Shown here one piece after another: positions 25,900-38,875 of a stretch of 64,000 nucleotides of DNA (its first letter is position 1; each line of letters starts with the position of its first letter). Source of the stretch: Blastomyces gilchristii SLH14081 (taxonomy: Eukaryota > Ascomycota > Eurotiomycetes > Onygenales > Ajellomycetaceae); the NCBI RefSeq assembly GCF_000003855.2, contig NW_003101647.1:77744-141743 (forward strand), written 5' to 3'. Under the pieces are notes generated by a model. The model saw nothing but the letters and a program-made list of their open reading frames with translations, ran no database searches and had not been told where the DNA came from. The position numbers and the translations under genes are program-made.

Positions 25900-26723
25900 T
25901 TTCTCAATTCTCTAATCTTAACAGAAGTTTGAGAATTCAAATTCTATTTACATTTTGCTGGAGAATTGAAGTTTGAAGACTTAGATAATTGAGAGTTTCT
26001 TCTTTTTGAGCTTACAGTTGTGAGTTTACTGATTTGACTCTTCTCTTCAGTTCTAGATTGACTTTGAGCTTCATCTTTTCTCCAGTTCTTTTGAGTTCTA
26101 GAAGCAAACATACATTCTTTTGAACTAGATGCATGTTTTTCTTTGCAATTAGAGCACTTAAGCAGAGTATATTGACAAATTTCATCTCTTTTTGAGCATG
26201 TTTCATATTTATGCTCACTAGTTTTGTGATCTCTGATATAGAATGCACATTTTGAGTCTCTAAAACATGAGATTGTAAAGTGTTCATATCTTTGACAGTT
26301 TAAACACTGTGTTTGAGCTTTGACATTCATTCTTGAGTCTTTGTATTCATGAACTCTCATTTTCAAATCTGCTACTCTTACTTCAGAGATCTTTGACTGT
26401 TCAAGTGTTTTTATATATACTAGAACAGAGGCATTTCTCCTGCTTTGTCTGAACTCAATTGAATTTAGTTATACAGGCTTCTTTCTCAGTTGAATGAAGT
26501 TGTATTCTTTCAATTCATTTTTGAGAAGTAGCATTTCTTCTTCACAGTCAAAAATTTCAACTGAAATATCATGAAGAATGAATTTGTCTCACTTTTCATC
26601 TCTTTTAGATAGAATTGTTGTGTTTAGCAATGATTTTACTGCTGACTTTCAGAGATTCTCATTCTGAATAAGGAATTCAGCACTGAATTCAGGCATTGTA
26701 GTCAGAATGATAGAGTTTTCAAA
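25900..26723 (-). pseudogene. L5 ORF1 remnant with zinc knuckles (cut by gap)
   Basis: The best preserved ORF1 knuckle region in the window: a 140-codon open frame at 25,944-26,366 on the minus strand with a series of CxxC, H and C residues (for example CSNCKEKH) arranged as in Tad1-type ORF1 proteins. Upstream the frame runs into the N gap at 26,724. Cys-to-Tyr changes at some knuckle positions fit G-to-A mutation. Confidence 0.8.
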
Positions 26724-27485
26724 NNNNNNNNNNNNNNNNNNNNNNNNNNNNNNNNNNNNNNNNNNNNNNNNNNNNNNNNNNNNNNNNNNNNNNNNNNNNN
26801 NNNNNNNNNNNNNNNNNNNNNNNNNNNNNNNNNNNNNNNNNNNNNNNNNNNNNNNNNNNNNNNNNNNNNNNNNNNNNNNNNNNNNNNNNNNNNNNNNNNN
26901 NNNNNNNNNNNNNNNNNNNNNNNNNNNNNNNNNNNNNNNNNNNNNNNNNNNNNNNNNNNNNNNNNNNNNNNNNNNNNNNNNNNNNNNNNNNNNNNNNNNN
27001 NNNNNNNNNNNNNNNNNNNNNNNNNNNNNNNNNNNNNNNNNNNNNNNNNNNNNNNNNNNNNNNNNNNNNNNNNNNNNNNNNNNNNNNNNNNNNNNNNNNN
27101 NNNNNNNNNNNNNNNNNNNNNNNNNNNNNNNNNNNNNNNNNNNNNNNNNNNNNNNNNNNNNNNNNNNNNNNNNNNNNNNNNNNNNNNNNNNNNNNNNNNN
27201 NNNNNNNNNNNNNNNNNNNNNNNNNNNNNNNNNNNNNNNNNNNNNNNNNNNNNNNNNNNNNNNNNNNNNNNNNNNNNNNNNNNNNNNNNNNNNNNNNNNN
27301 NNNNNNNNNNNNNNNNNNNNNNNNNNNNNNNNNNNNNNNNNNNNNNNNNNNNNNNNNNNNNNNNNNNNNNNNNNNNNNNNNNNNNNNNNNNNNNNNNNNN
27401 NNNNNNNNNNNNNNNNNNNNNNNNNNNNNNNNNNNNNNNNNNNNNNNNNNNNNNNNNNNNNNNNNNNNNNNNNNNNNNNNNNNNN
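26724..27485. other. Assembly gap (762 N)
   Basis: A run of 762 undetermined bases. The flanks correspond to L1 positions of about 5675 and about 6424, which are about 748 bases apart, so the gap length agrees with an uninterrupted piece of LINE ORF1 start and leader. Confidence 0.99.
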
Positions 27486-29097
27486 GTTTTCAATTGAAAA
27501 GTTGATCAGACTGTTTCAAAAGAAGAATAAAAGACTTTTATGTATAAAACATCTGATTTTTTTCACACTAGTTCAGTAACTAGATTAGATTTTTGAAGAG
27601 AATCTAATAAACTAAAATTGATTTTTAAGATAAATTAATAAAATCTTTATAATCTCTTTCTTGAGATACAGTGAGAAAAAGTATGATATCAATTGATAAT
27701 AAATCAGATAATATAACAGTTTTTGAGAGAAAAACTGACAAAAAATAAATCAATTTTTTGCAGAGAAATTGATTAAAACTATTCAATTTTATTCTAAATT
27801 ATTCAATTCTTCTCACACAACAAGTATGCAACTCAAATCAGTTAATAAAGAGTGTAAAAAAGAATTAAGTATTAATAAAAGCTCTTCAGTCACTGAAAAA
27901 GTAATTCTTACTTAAAAGAATATGAAATTATGACAGAAAATAACTCTGTTTTTAATTCTTTGTAAGAATATTGTATAAAACTCAGAGAAAAATATCTTAC
28001 TTTTTCAAGAGAAATAAAAAACTATTTCTAAGATCTTTTTTTTTTACATTAACTGCTGCAGAAGAATGAGATAGAAACTGCTAAGATATGTACTACTATA
28101 TACTCTCTATCAAGACTTTCTCTCTTCAGAGTCTTGATATTATAGAGAATATAAGTCTATTTCTATATAATAATATAAATATTGTCAGCGGGATGTAGAG
28201 GAACTGATTATTTATATCTCAAAATAGAAGACTTTGTCAATGATTATATCAATATAGAGTTAATTCTCAAATTCAATAGAAATCTAGTATTGCTGTTCTC
28301 AATCTCTTACAGAATCTATTGAATATTGAGATATTAAAACTAGATTTAATATATCTCACTGTGCAGGGATCAAAGGCTCAGTCAGATCTTGAGATATACT
28401 GATTTTATAGTTGTTAATATGCTGTTAACTTGTTATTCACTGATTATGTATTGAATGCTGTTGCTGAGGTATCTTTTTGTATTATTCTGCTGAGAATGAG
28501 CCAGATTGAGAGAGGTAGTACAGGGATGAGACTTGGTGTTGAAGTCTAGATACACTGATGACAGACTGTGAAGATTGCACTTCAGAAGAGTCTGTTGATT
28601 ATATGCTTGATATTATCATTGAGATATCTTTTTGTATTTTTCTGCTGGGGATGGGCCAGATTGGAAAGGGCGGTATGAGAGTGAGACTTGGTGTTGATGT
28701 TTTGGAACATCAAAGATGGACAGGGTTTTCGCGGAGATTGCTCCTCAGATATCTCCACAACTACAGGTCAGGGATCTTCCAAAATCGAGAAGATTGATGC
28801 ATATGACTAGGTCACTTCACCTTACAATTTGTATGGCACTCTGGCCTGGGGTTGTGGTGTGATAGGGGAGAATGGGGGATAATCCCACACAGGAGCTTCG
28901 AACAACATCCAGTTCACATTTGGCTGGATAACTTCACCACCACACGGGGTATGCGGTCGGCGATGGGGTCAAAATGCTTGTATGATCGAGGGCTTTTCGA
29001 TGGATCTATCGGCGGGTTCTTATTCGAAAAATCGAGCGAGTTCGTGGTGGAGTGGTTGGCTGTTTTGATCTTTGTAATGTTATTTTTCTCTTTATGA
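27486..29097 (-). promoter_or_regulatory. L5 5' leader
   Basis: LINE leader equivalent to 6424-8013 in L1. It begins next to the gap with the monomer core and ends with a GC-rich block (about 28,560-29,060) that keeps long identical runs with the L1 leader. Relative to L7 it has about 40 extra bases at its very 5' end before the target duplication. Confidence 0.6.
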
Positions 29098-30857
29098 ATT
29101 GCAGCATTATTTTTTCAGTTATTATTAAAGCTTAATAGTTTCAGCAGATCTTTCAGCTTAATATATTTTATATTCAGATTCTTAGTCTGCACAGCAGTCT
29201 CTGATAATATGTACACTTCTGAAGAGATTATGAATAATTGTAATAAGATCTTCAGATTCAGTATAATTATCTATCTGTATAAACATTTAATCTTCTGTTG
29301 CAGACTTATAACCTAGTTTTTTCTATTCTTATTAATGATGATAATTATATTAGTAAAGCTCTTTATAGTGAATACTTAATCTACAGTAAATATCAATTAT
29401 TACTTAGCTTCTGTCTCAGTGTGTCACTGTGTACACAAGGCCTCAATCTTGTTTAGAATTCTTGTATATATACAGAGTTTTACTTTCAGTTCAGCGGTCT
29501 CAGTTACTTTTCTTACTACTTTAAGTAAACTCTCTGAGAGATTCTGTATATCTTTCAGTTCAGATAGTAGAGAAGAGTATTATTTATATTAACTAGAGAA
29601 AATATTCATTTCAGTGATTTCTCATTGATTATATAATGTCTATTATTATATCATTATATTATTATATCATTATATAATTATATTATTATATAATTTCTGA
29701 TTTTCATTTTCTATTATTATTATACAACTTCAGTTATAATCATCTCTCTTTTTATTCTTCTAAGTAGAGAGCAGTCTTCTTTAAATCTAGTTTATCACTC
29801 ATATTCTCTTTCTCACATCTTATTTATTTATATATATGACATTTATCTGAGTGTGAAGTTTTTCTTCAATAAGCAGAGCAGTATTAATTAGATGCTCTTT
29901 CACTCACTACTTCTTTATACACTATCTTTTAAGATGTTTTCGAATCACACTGACATGATAACTATAAATTACTTTATAGATGAAATTATTATGCTCTGAA
30001 GAAGTCTGCACTTCTCACTAGTTTTTAGACATGCTATCAGATGTGATTCAAAGGTTGCTTAAGTCAGTGTACAATTACAGATGTACACTGACTTCTTATA
30101 TACATTATCTAAATTAATTAGTGGCCGCTAGAGTCTCTTTACATTCGTAAGCATGTTCAGAAGCAGCCGCGTTATTATCTGATAATTGTACATTCTTTCA
30201 AATCATATATTACAGATCTATAATCTGATTTTCTCTATTCATATTAATAATGATAATTGCATTGATAAAGCTCTTTATAATAAATACTTACTCTGTAGTA
30301 AATATTAATTATTACTTAACTTCTGCTTCAGTCTGTCACTGTGTACACAAGACTTTAATTTTATTTAAAATTCTTATATATATACAGAGCTTTACTTCTA
30401 AGTCAGTAATTTTAGCTGTTTTTCTTACTACTTTAAGTAAATCTTCTGAGAGGTTCTGTATATCTTCTAGTTCAGATAGTAGAGAAGAGTGTTCATATTA
30501 ATTAAAGAAGATATTTATTTTAGTAATTTTTTATTAATTGTACAGTGTCTATTATTATATAACTTCAGTGATAATTATCTCTCTTTTTATTTTTCTAAGT
30601 AAAGAGTAGACTTCTTTAAATCTGATTTATTACTCTCATCTTCTTTCTCACATCTTATTATATTTATATATATAATATTTATCTGAGTGTGAAGTGTTTC
30701 TCTAATAAGCAGAGTAGTATTAATTAAATACTCTTCTACTTATCACTTCTTTATATACTATCTTTTGAGATATTTTAGAATCACTCTGATATGATAACTA
30801 TGAATTACTTTATAGACAGAATTATTATACTCTGAAGAAGTCTGTACTTCTCATCAG
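29098..30857 (-). repeat. G2 leader/gag start, tandemly duplicated unit of about 910 bp
   Basis: Two direct repeats: unit 1 about 29,290-30,199 and unit 2 from about 30,200, the latter interrupted at 30,857 and continued at 48,498-49,209. Examples are the pairs 29,319-29,580 and 30,233-30,490. On the minus strand both encode the same degraded frame (ending in a LSELxDIQNLSE-like segment), so the copy includes a gag N-terminus. Sequence 29,098-29,290 leads on to the rest of gag across L5. The most likely explanation is a tandem duplication inside G2. Confidence 0.55.
30061..30094. repeat. Palindrome in G2 leader
   Basis: aagtcagtgtac and its exact reverse complement gtacactgactt, 12 bp each, separated by 10 bases. 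In the second unit (48,541-48,562 and 49,069-49,090) the left arm is similar but the right arm reads atacgccggctcctt, suggesting that the arms were originally GC-rich. It could form a hairpin. Confidence 0.6.

Positions 30858-30896
<39 letters not shown>
30858..30896. repeat. T24-A15 homopolymer junction
   Basis: Twenty-four T followed directly by fifteen A at the 5' junction of L6. The T run starts inside the target sequence atcagttttt (30,853-30,862), and the A run merges into LINE sequence (aaaaa-acttagaaat). It may be untemplated or foldback sequence made during insertion, or a sequencing or assembly error. Confidence 0.8.
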
Positions 30897-31604
30897 CACT
30901 TAGAAATAGTCAGACTTATAATAATTAAATAAATTTTAAACTGATTTTAAACTCTGTTTTAAAAATTCAAAAGAGAAGAATATTAAAACTAATAATTTAT
31001 CTATACTAAGTTTCTACTTATATAAATATTCATGACAATGAATTGACTGATTCAGCTGTAAAAAAGAGTTCAGAATTAAGTAAATCTATTTAAAAAATAA
31101 TATTCTGATCTTTTATAAAGAGAAAGATAAAAGAATCTTATTTAAATAAGTGAAATAAAAGTTAATAGAAATAAAAGAAGAGTATATATTATTTAAGATT
31201 TAAAATAAAACTTAACTGAAAATCTTGTTTAATTAAATATAAAAAGAAAATATTCTCATCTATAATTCAGCTGAAACTAGAACATAATTATTTCAAATCT
31301 TATATATAAAGATTTAATAATAGATTTAATTTAATAGAATACTTATTCTATAATATAAATGAAAATTCTGAGTATATTATAATACACTATATATTATATA
31401 ATAGTCTCAGAGTCAGATTGAAAGAGAAGTATAATTTAAATTAATTAAATATAAAATTCTTATTCTCAACTGAGATAGAAATTAAATACTTAATAGACTT
31501 TCTATCAGAAACTTAAGCAGCTATAAGAAAATAACTAAATTCAGAAATATCTGAATATGAAGAGAAGAAAATTAATCAGATAGAGTCTATTAAAATAGCT
31601 ATAT
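30897..31604 (+). mobile_element. LINE copy L6, 5' piece (truncated in RNase H)
   Basis: Plus-strand LINE starting in the middle of RNase H and running to taaaatagctatat (31,591-31,604), where L7 interrupts it. The same 14 bases start its continuation at 48,127. It is among the most heavily mutated copies here, with almost no G left in places. Its target duplication is atcagttttt (30,853-30,862 and 48,498-48,507). Confidence 0.9.
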
Positions 31605-33167
31605 CAACTCAACTACTTCACTACAAACTCGCTTGATTTTTCGAATAAGAACCTGCTGATAGATTCATTGAAAAGCCCTCAATCATACAAGCATTTTGAC
31701 CCCATCGCCGACTGCATACCCCGTGTGGTGGTGAAGTTATTTAGCCAAATATGAACCAGACATTGTTTAAAACTCCTGTATGAGATTATCCCTCATTCTC
31801 CTCTATCACATCACAATCCCGGGCTAAATTGCCATACAAATTGTAAGGTGAAGAGACCTAGTCATATACATCAATCTTCTCAATTTTGAAAGATTCTCAA
31901 TCTGTAGTTGTGAAGATATCTGAGAAGTGATCTTCATGAAAACCCTGTTCATCTTTGATATTTCAAAACATCAACATCAAGTCTCACTCTCATACTGCCC
32001 TTTTCAATCTGGCTCATTCTCAGCAGAAAAATACAAAAAGATATCTCAGTGATAATATCAAGTATATAATCAATAAACACTTCTGAAGTGCAATCTTCAC
32101 AGTCTGTCTTCAGTGTATCTAGATATTAATATCAAGTCTCATTCTCATACTATTTCTCTCAATCTGACTCATTCTCAGCAGAATAATATAAAAAGATATC
32201 TTGACAACAGTATTCAATACATAATTAGCAGACAATAAGTCAACAGAACAAGTCAACAGCATATTAATAACTATAAATTCAGTATACTTCAAGATCTGAC
32301 TGAGCCTTTGATCTCTGTACAGTGAGATATATTAAATCTAGTTTTAATATCTCAATATTCAATAGATTCTGTAAGAGATTGAGAACAGCAATACTAGATT
32401 TCTATTGAATTTAAGAATTAACTCTATATTAATATAATCATTAATAAAGTCTTCTATTTTAAGATATAAATAATTAGTTTCTCTACATTCTGCTAATAAT
32501 ATTTATATTATTATATAGAAACAGACTTATATTCTCTATAATATCAAGACTCTGAAGAGAGAAAGTCTTGATAGAGAATATACAGTAGTGTATATCTTAG
32601 CAGTTTCTATCTTATTCTTCTACAGCAGTTAATACAAGAAAAAAAGATCTTAGAAATAGTTTTTTACTTCTCTTGAAAAAGTAAGATATTTTTCTCTGAA
32701 TTTTATACAATATTCTTATAAAGAATTAAAAACAGAGCTGTTTTCTGTCATAATTTTATATTCTTTTAAGTAAGAATTACTTTTTCAGTGACTGAAGAGC
32801 TTTTATTAATACTTAATTCTTTATTACACTCTTTATTAACTGATTTGAGTTGCACACTTGTTGTGTGAGAAGAATTGAATAATTTAGAATAAAATTAAAT
32901 AGTTTTAATCAATTTCTCTGTAAAAAATTAACTTATTTTTTGTCAGTTTTTCTCTTAAAAACTGTCATATTATTTGATTTATTATTAATTGATATCATAC
33001 TTTTTCTCACTGTATTTGAAGAAAGAGATTATAAAGATTTTATTAATTTATCTTAAAAATCAATTTTAGTTTATTAAATTCTCTTCAAAAATCTAATCTA
33101 GTTACTGAACTAGTATGAAAAAAATCAGATATTTTATATATAAAAGTCTTTTATTCTTCTTTTAAAA

Positions 33168-33290
33168 CAGTCTAATCAACTTTTCAATTGAAAACAAACT
33201 TAGAAATCTCTTAATTAAAACAGTCTGACTAACTTTTCAAAAGAGTTTAATATATATCTTAATTAAAACAGTCTGATCAACTTTTCATTG
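33168..33290 (+). repeat. LINE leader monomers in L7
   Basis: Three tandem units with the core acagtct-atcaacttttca start at 33,168, 33,220 and 33,269 (periods 52 and 49 bp) just before the ORF1 ATG at 33,299. L1 keeps two of them at about 6385-6460. Tandem 5' monomers are known as promoter units in several LINE families; that role is inferred here. Confidence 0.7.
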
Positions 33291-33298
33291 AGTGAGAA

Positions 33299-34860
33299 TA
33301 ATGAGTTCAAAAATACACTCAGTTGATATAAAAAAAGATGCTTTCTCAAATACTATTTCTGAGATTGAAATTCTGAAGAGAAGAAAGAAAGAAGAAATAG
33401 AGAAATAACAAGTTCTTAAAATACAGAAACTTAAAAAAGTAAGCAAGATTCTTGAAAAGCAGTATCTGAGTGAGATAAATAAAGAAGTTCTATTAATTCT
33501 TCATACTTAGACTAGATAACTACAGAAGATGATCAAGTTCAAACTTAGAATTTTAAACACAGTTTAAAAAACATTGAAAATTCCTAGTATAATCACTGAC
33601 TTTTTATCTTACTCTTCTTTCTCTTTTTCTACTTCTTCTTCTTCTTTGAATTAGAAGAAAATATATACTCAAACAGCTGAATCTGCTGTCTCTAAATCTG
33701 CTATCTTAAAATATACTTAAAATTCTGAGAAAACTGAGAAGAATAATGCTCATACTTCTATTTATAGAAAAGTGAAGAAAAAAATGTAAAAGAAGAAAAA
33801 CTTTCAAATCTTCAGAAATAGAAGACTTATTCTCAAAGTCTTAAATCAGAATATCTTATAAAGAAACAAGCTAAACTCAAATCTTATTTTCAGAATCAGA
33901 AATGAAATTAATCAGCAGTTCTTTTCTCAGTTAATAATTAATATTGAAGTTCAAAAATCAGTTATAGCTTCAATTGAGTTATTCTTCTTTAAAAACTCTA
34001 TCATTCTGACTACAATGTCTGAATTCAGTGCAGAATTTCTTATTCAGAATGAGAATCTCTGAAAATCAGTAGTAGAATCTTTGTTAAACATAATAATTTT
34101 ATCTAAGAGAGATAAAAAGTGAGATAAATTCATTCTTTATAATATTTCAGTTGAAATTTTTGACTGAAGAAGAAATACTACTTCTCAAAAATAAATTAGA
34201 AGAATACAACTCTATTCAACTGAGAAAAGAGTCTGTATAACTAAATTCAATTGAGTTCAGACAAAGTAGAAGAAATGCCTCTTTTCTAGTATATATAATA
34301 ATACTTAAATAGTCAAAGATCTCTGAAGTAAGAATAGCAGGTTTGAAAATGAGAGTTTATGAATACAAAGACTTAAGAATGAATCTCAAAGCTCAAACAC
34401 AGTGTTCAAACTATCAAAGATATGAACACTTTACAATCTCATATTTTAGAGACTTAAAATGTGCATTCTGTGCCAGAGATTACAAAACTAGTAAGCATAA
34501 ATGTGAAACATGCTTAAAAAGAGATGAAATATGTTAACATACTCTGCTTAAGTACTCTAATTACAAAGAAAAACATGCATCTAGCTCAAAAGAATGTATG
34601 TTTACTTCTAGAACTTAAAAGAACTGAAGAAAAGATGAAGCTCAAAGTCAATCTAGAACTGAAGAGAATAGTTAAGTCAGTAAACTCACAACTGCAAGCT
34701 TAAAAAGAAGAAACTCTCAACTATTTAAATCTTCAAACTTCAATTCTTCAGCTAAATGTAAACAGAATTTGAATTCTTAAACTTCTGTTAAGATTAGAGA
34801 ATTAAGAAATATCTCTGATAATAAACTAGATATAATGTAAGTAGTTGAGATTTCTACTTT
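33299..34860 (+). pseudogene. L7 ORF1 remnant
   Basis: Starts with the ATG at 33,299 and contains the zinc-knuckle region at 34,343-34,600, open for 64 codons before a stop. The N-terminal half is Lys/Glu/Ser-rich. It follows the same layout as L1 and L5. Inactivated by multiple stops. Confidence 0.8.
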
Positions 34861-35059
34861 TCAGAATAGTTATAATCTACTATCTGATGATAGTGATTAG
34901 ATTCTACTCTACTCTCTTTTAATATGAATATACAATAAAAATAACAAAAAAAGTTTAAAAACTCTTCAAAAATCACATTTATTCAAAATAATGTGAATAG
35001 AAACTTAAATTGTATTTATTCTTATCTTCAAATTATATTTGAATAAAAAGTTGATTTTA

Positions 35060-37602
35060 TACTGCTTCAGAAGCTGAATTTTGATACTGAGTGAAAATAT
35101 ATCATTTCTTATTCAAGCTACTACTGCTTTATATCTCAAAAGTCTGAGATAAAGTCAAGAGTAGTGATCTATGAAAGAAAGAGATTAAGATATCAATTTA
35201 ATCTAAGATTTAATATCATGTCTGACTCTGATATTCTGATGAGTGATATTATAGATAAAGAGAATGAGTTTGATACTATACAGCTTATAAATATCTATAA
35301 TGAAAAGTTATTGAAGAAAAATAATAATATCTGAATAATTGATAGAGAATTTCTGAACATAACTTTATCAAGAAACTCTATAATTGCAGGAGATTTCAAT
35401 ACATATCATTTCTAATAAAATTCAGAATGTAAAAGAGCAGTAAGAGCTGATAATCTGATTAAATAAATCTTTGAGTATTTAATAGATTTAGTTAACAAGT
35501 CTGATTAATAAACATTCTTTAGAAAAGATATGAAACAGAAATCTATTATAGATCTAATCTTTATATCATAAAATCTAATGAAAAAAAGACTTATAAACTG
35601 ATTTATTGATTCAAATGAGACATCAGAATCAGATTATGAGATTATTCAATTTGATATTGAACTGAGTGAGAAATAAATGAGTGAAAATCCTCTTCTCTCT
35701 AATCAGTTTAACTTTGAAAAAGCTGACTGAAAGACAGTTGAAGAAAGCATAAAACTGTTAAAATATGAAAAGTAGAGTGAGCTATATTGAAATTCTGATC
35801 AAGATATCTCAAATGAAATGCTTGAGAATAGAGTGAAGCTCATTACATCTATTATTCTAATAAATATTAAAGATAATATTTCAAAGAGAAAGTCTTCTGA
35901 GTATTTAAAATCTTGATAAAATAAGAATATTATATCTAAAAGAAAATAATTAACTACTGCTAGAAGAGATTGAAAGAATAATATAATTTCTGATAAAGAG
36001 TTCAAAACTGTCAGAAATGAATATTTTTCAGATATTAAAAGAGCTAAAACAGACTGCTGAAATAAATTTCTTAAAGAAGTATAAGAAAAGAAAGTTTTTA
36101 AAGCTTTTAACTATACTAAAACAAGAAGTGTAGTAAAACTTTCAATCTTAGAATATGAGTTTCAGAATGAATTATATACAGCAAACTCTTTTGAGAAAAA
36201 ATATTAAGCTTTTATAAGAATTCTCTTTCAAAACTCATCAGATTCAGATTCAGAGAAAGAGAATATATCACTTCTTAACTATATTGATGAAAATGACTGA
36301 GAATGGTCTGATCTTACTCAAGATGAATTAGAGTCAGCTATCTACTCAAGTTCAGTTAAAACTGCTGCAGAGCCTGATTTAATTAATTACTTAATTATTC
36401 AAAATATATACTTCTACTTAAAGAATGAATATTTTGAGCTCTTTTTCAATCTCTTGAAAAATGAATATTATTCTGAATGCTGGAGAGAAGTCACTGAAGT
36501 GATTCTTATAAAATCTAATAGAAAAACTTCAATTCTTAAGTTATATAGAGTAATATCTCTATTGAACTGTCTAGAAAAGATTTTAGAAAAGATAATAGCT
36601 ACTTAACTATCTTTTATAAGCTCTATTAGTAATTCTCTTTTATTCAGTCAATAAATGAGAGATAGAAAACAGTGTTCTGCAATTAACACTGTTCTCTCAG
36701 TTATTTATAATATTTAAATAGTAAAGTATGAAGATCTGGTCTCAACTGCAGTTTTTATTAATATAAAAGAAACATTTGATTATATGTCAAAGTCAAAGTT
36801 AATTCAGATATTGAAGATGTTAAAACTGTCACTTTCTCTAATAAAATGAGTTAACTGTTTTATATCTAAAAGAATTATATAACTTTTCTTTGATAAAATA
36901 AAATAAGACAAGACTGAGATAAAAATAGAAGTACTGTAAGAATCTTCAATCTCACTCATTTTATTTACAATATACACTGTATATCTATTCAAAAATAGAA
37001 ATATGAGAATAGTGCAATCTCTGAGTTATATGAATGATATTGATCTAGTCTACAGCTTAAAAACTATTAAAGAGAATTTGAAAGTGATTGAAGAAGCTGT
37101 AAAGAAAATCTTTATTAAAACAGATATCAATCAAATTTCATTTAATATAAATAAAACTGAGTTAATTCATTTCTTTTCTAGATTCAATGAGAAAGAACTA
37201 TCTCTAACTCTTTTAAATAGAGAGATTAAACTCAGTGTAAATATTAAATGATTAGAAGTATAATTAAACTTCAAGTTGAATTTTAAATATTATATTTAAC
37301 AAAGAACTGTCAAGACAGAAAGACTATTAAACAACATAATCAGACTATCAAATACAGAGAGAGGTCTATTCTTTCAGACTATGAGACAGTTATATATAGC
37401 CTGTATTACATCAGTAGCTGATTATGAAGTTCAAGTTTGATAAAATAATTAAGAGAATTTCACTGAACTCTTTCAAAGTCTGTAAAACAGAGTCTTGAGA
37501 AGAATTCTGAAAGCATTTAAATCATCTTCTATTAAAGCAATGAAAATTGAAGCTTTAATTCCTTCTTCTGCTATTAGATTTGAAAAGGCCTGTATAAACT
37601 AT
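35060..37602 (+). pseudogene. L7 ORF2 remnant, endonuclease and RT
   Basis: The endonuclease is at about 35,150-35,700 (GDFN block at about 35,390). The reverse transcriptase is at about 36,130-37,600, with the catalytic box altered to YMND near 37,024-37,035. The frame is interrupted by stops and, at 37,602, by the MITE; it resumes at 38,109. Confidence 0.8.
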
Positions 37603-38108
37603 TAGACTGACCGTGTGACCGTGTCTGAAACCAGGACCAGATTTTTTGATAGTTTCATTACCAATTTGACTGATCTCATTACACAGTTTTAACATTAGAT
37701 AGTAGTTTCATACTGTCTCAGTGAAACTTACTGTCTACTCTTGTCACATTTTTCAAATGAGATCATGATTTCCACTTCTCAATTTAAATTATTTTTATTA
37801 CTTTAAATGACTTTAAATCTCATTTAAGTGTTATCAAAAAGTATTACTTTTTAAAAAATTAAAAATAGTCTAAAAAAAACCTTAAAATGTCTAAAAATAG
37901 TAACTTTATGCCAAGAATGAGACTAAATGAGACTAAATGAGATCACTTTCTCATTTTTTTCAAGTCATGGTTTCATTTTAAGATCTGATATATAGTCACT
38001 TTACATGTTTTTTTGATAGCCAGTCCCAGCGGGATTCACGCCAAGAAATGTATGAAACCAGACTAAATGAGATTAAATGTGAAATTCATGATTTTGGCGG
38101 CCAGTCTA
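37603..38108. mobile_element. hAT-type MITE, copy 1 (506 bp)
   Basis: Non-coding 506-bp element with short inverted ends (TAGACTGACCG... / ...CGGCCAGTCTA) flanked by the 8-bp duplication taaactat (37,595-37,602 and 38,109-38,116). Removing it restores LINE reverse-transcriptase sequence. An 8-bp duplication and TA-G-type termini point to hAT transposase mobilisation. A second copy of identical length is at 48,563-49,068. Confidence 0.87.
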
Positions 38109-38875
38109 TAAACTATGCTCTGAGAGTTATAAAGATGAGTATAAATCATATAATCAGAGAAAGAGTCTCTTCTTCATTTTCATCAATTAACTCTGAAAAT
38201 GAACTGAATTGAAATAGATTTCTTGATTGAAATGAAAATAATTCTTCAAAGAAAATGTCTTCTCAACTGTACAGACTATACTCTCTGATTAAAAATCAAT
38301 TTTCTTCTTTAAATGTTGAAAAAGTTGATCATGAGAAGTTATCTCTCTGAAGAGAAAAGCTTGAACCTCTTATAGACTTATAAATAAGTGAACTATCTAA
38401 AGAGAAAGAATATAAACAGCATTTGAAGAGAATTTCTATAATTAATATATAAGACTCTATTCTGATTTATTCAGATGACTCAAAAAATGAGAATTTGAAT
38501 AGATTAGACACAGGCATTGCTTATTCTGAAGATAATATTAATTTTATCTCAGATTTCTGAAATTTAGACTGTGAATCTGAAGTCTTTGATACTGAACTAT
38601 TTATAATAGTGAAAGCTTTCAAACTCATTGAAATAAAATCTTATAAAAGAGAAAATAGTTTGAAAGAAATATAAATATTCTCTGATAGTTAAACTGCTTT
38701 AAAATGACTTAGAAATAGTCAGATTTATAATGATTAAATGAATCTTAAACTGATCTTACACTCTGTTTTAAAAATTCAAAAGAAAAGAATATTAAAGTTA
38801 ATAATTCATCTACACTGAGTTTCTGCTCATATGAATATTTATGATAATAAATTGACTGATTCAGCTGTAAAAAAG
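38109..38875 (+). mobile_element. LINE copy L7, second segment (RT end, RNase H)
   Basis: Resumes the reverse transcriptase after the MITE and runs through most of RNase H up to gctgtaaaaaag, where the LTR element C1 is inserted. Multiple stops are present; the family match is unambiguous from comparison with L2 and L5. Confidence 0.9.

Larger units (their letters stand above)
21438..29097 (-). mobile_element. LINE copy L5, essentially full length, minus strand
   Basis: Complete minus-strand LINE of about 7.66 kb with its tail at 21,434-21,453, 3' UTR hairpins at about 21,480-21,525, ORF2, ORF1 and the leader reaching about 29,097. The sequence attgcagcattatt at 21,425-21,438 recurs at 29,098-29,111 as the target-site duplication, and G2 sequence flanks both sides. 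A 762-base N run falls within ORF1 and the leader. Its length agrees with that of L7 once L7's own insertions are removed. Confidence 0.9.
31605..37602 (+). mobile_element. LINE copy L7, full-length, first segment (leader, ORF1, ORF2 start)
   Basis: Plus-strand LINE beginning at its leader, directly after the 14-bp target duplication in L6, and interrupted at 37,602 by a MITE. It contains the GC-poorer version of the leader, three leader monomers, ORF1 from 33,299, the endonuclease and most of the reverse transcriptase. Removing the later insertions gives about 7.65 kb, matching L5. Confidence 0.92.

Noticed and set aside
26702..27579. Long open frames on both strands across the N run
   Set aside because: They consist almost entirely of undetermined codons and carry no information.
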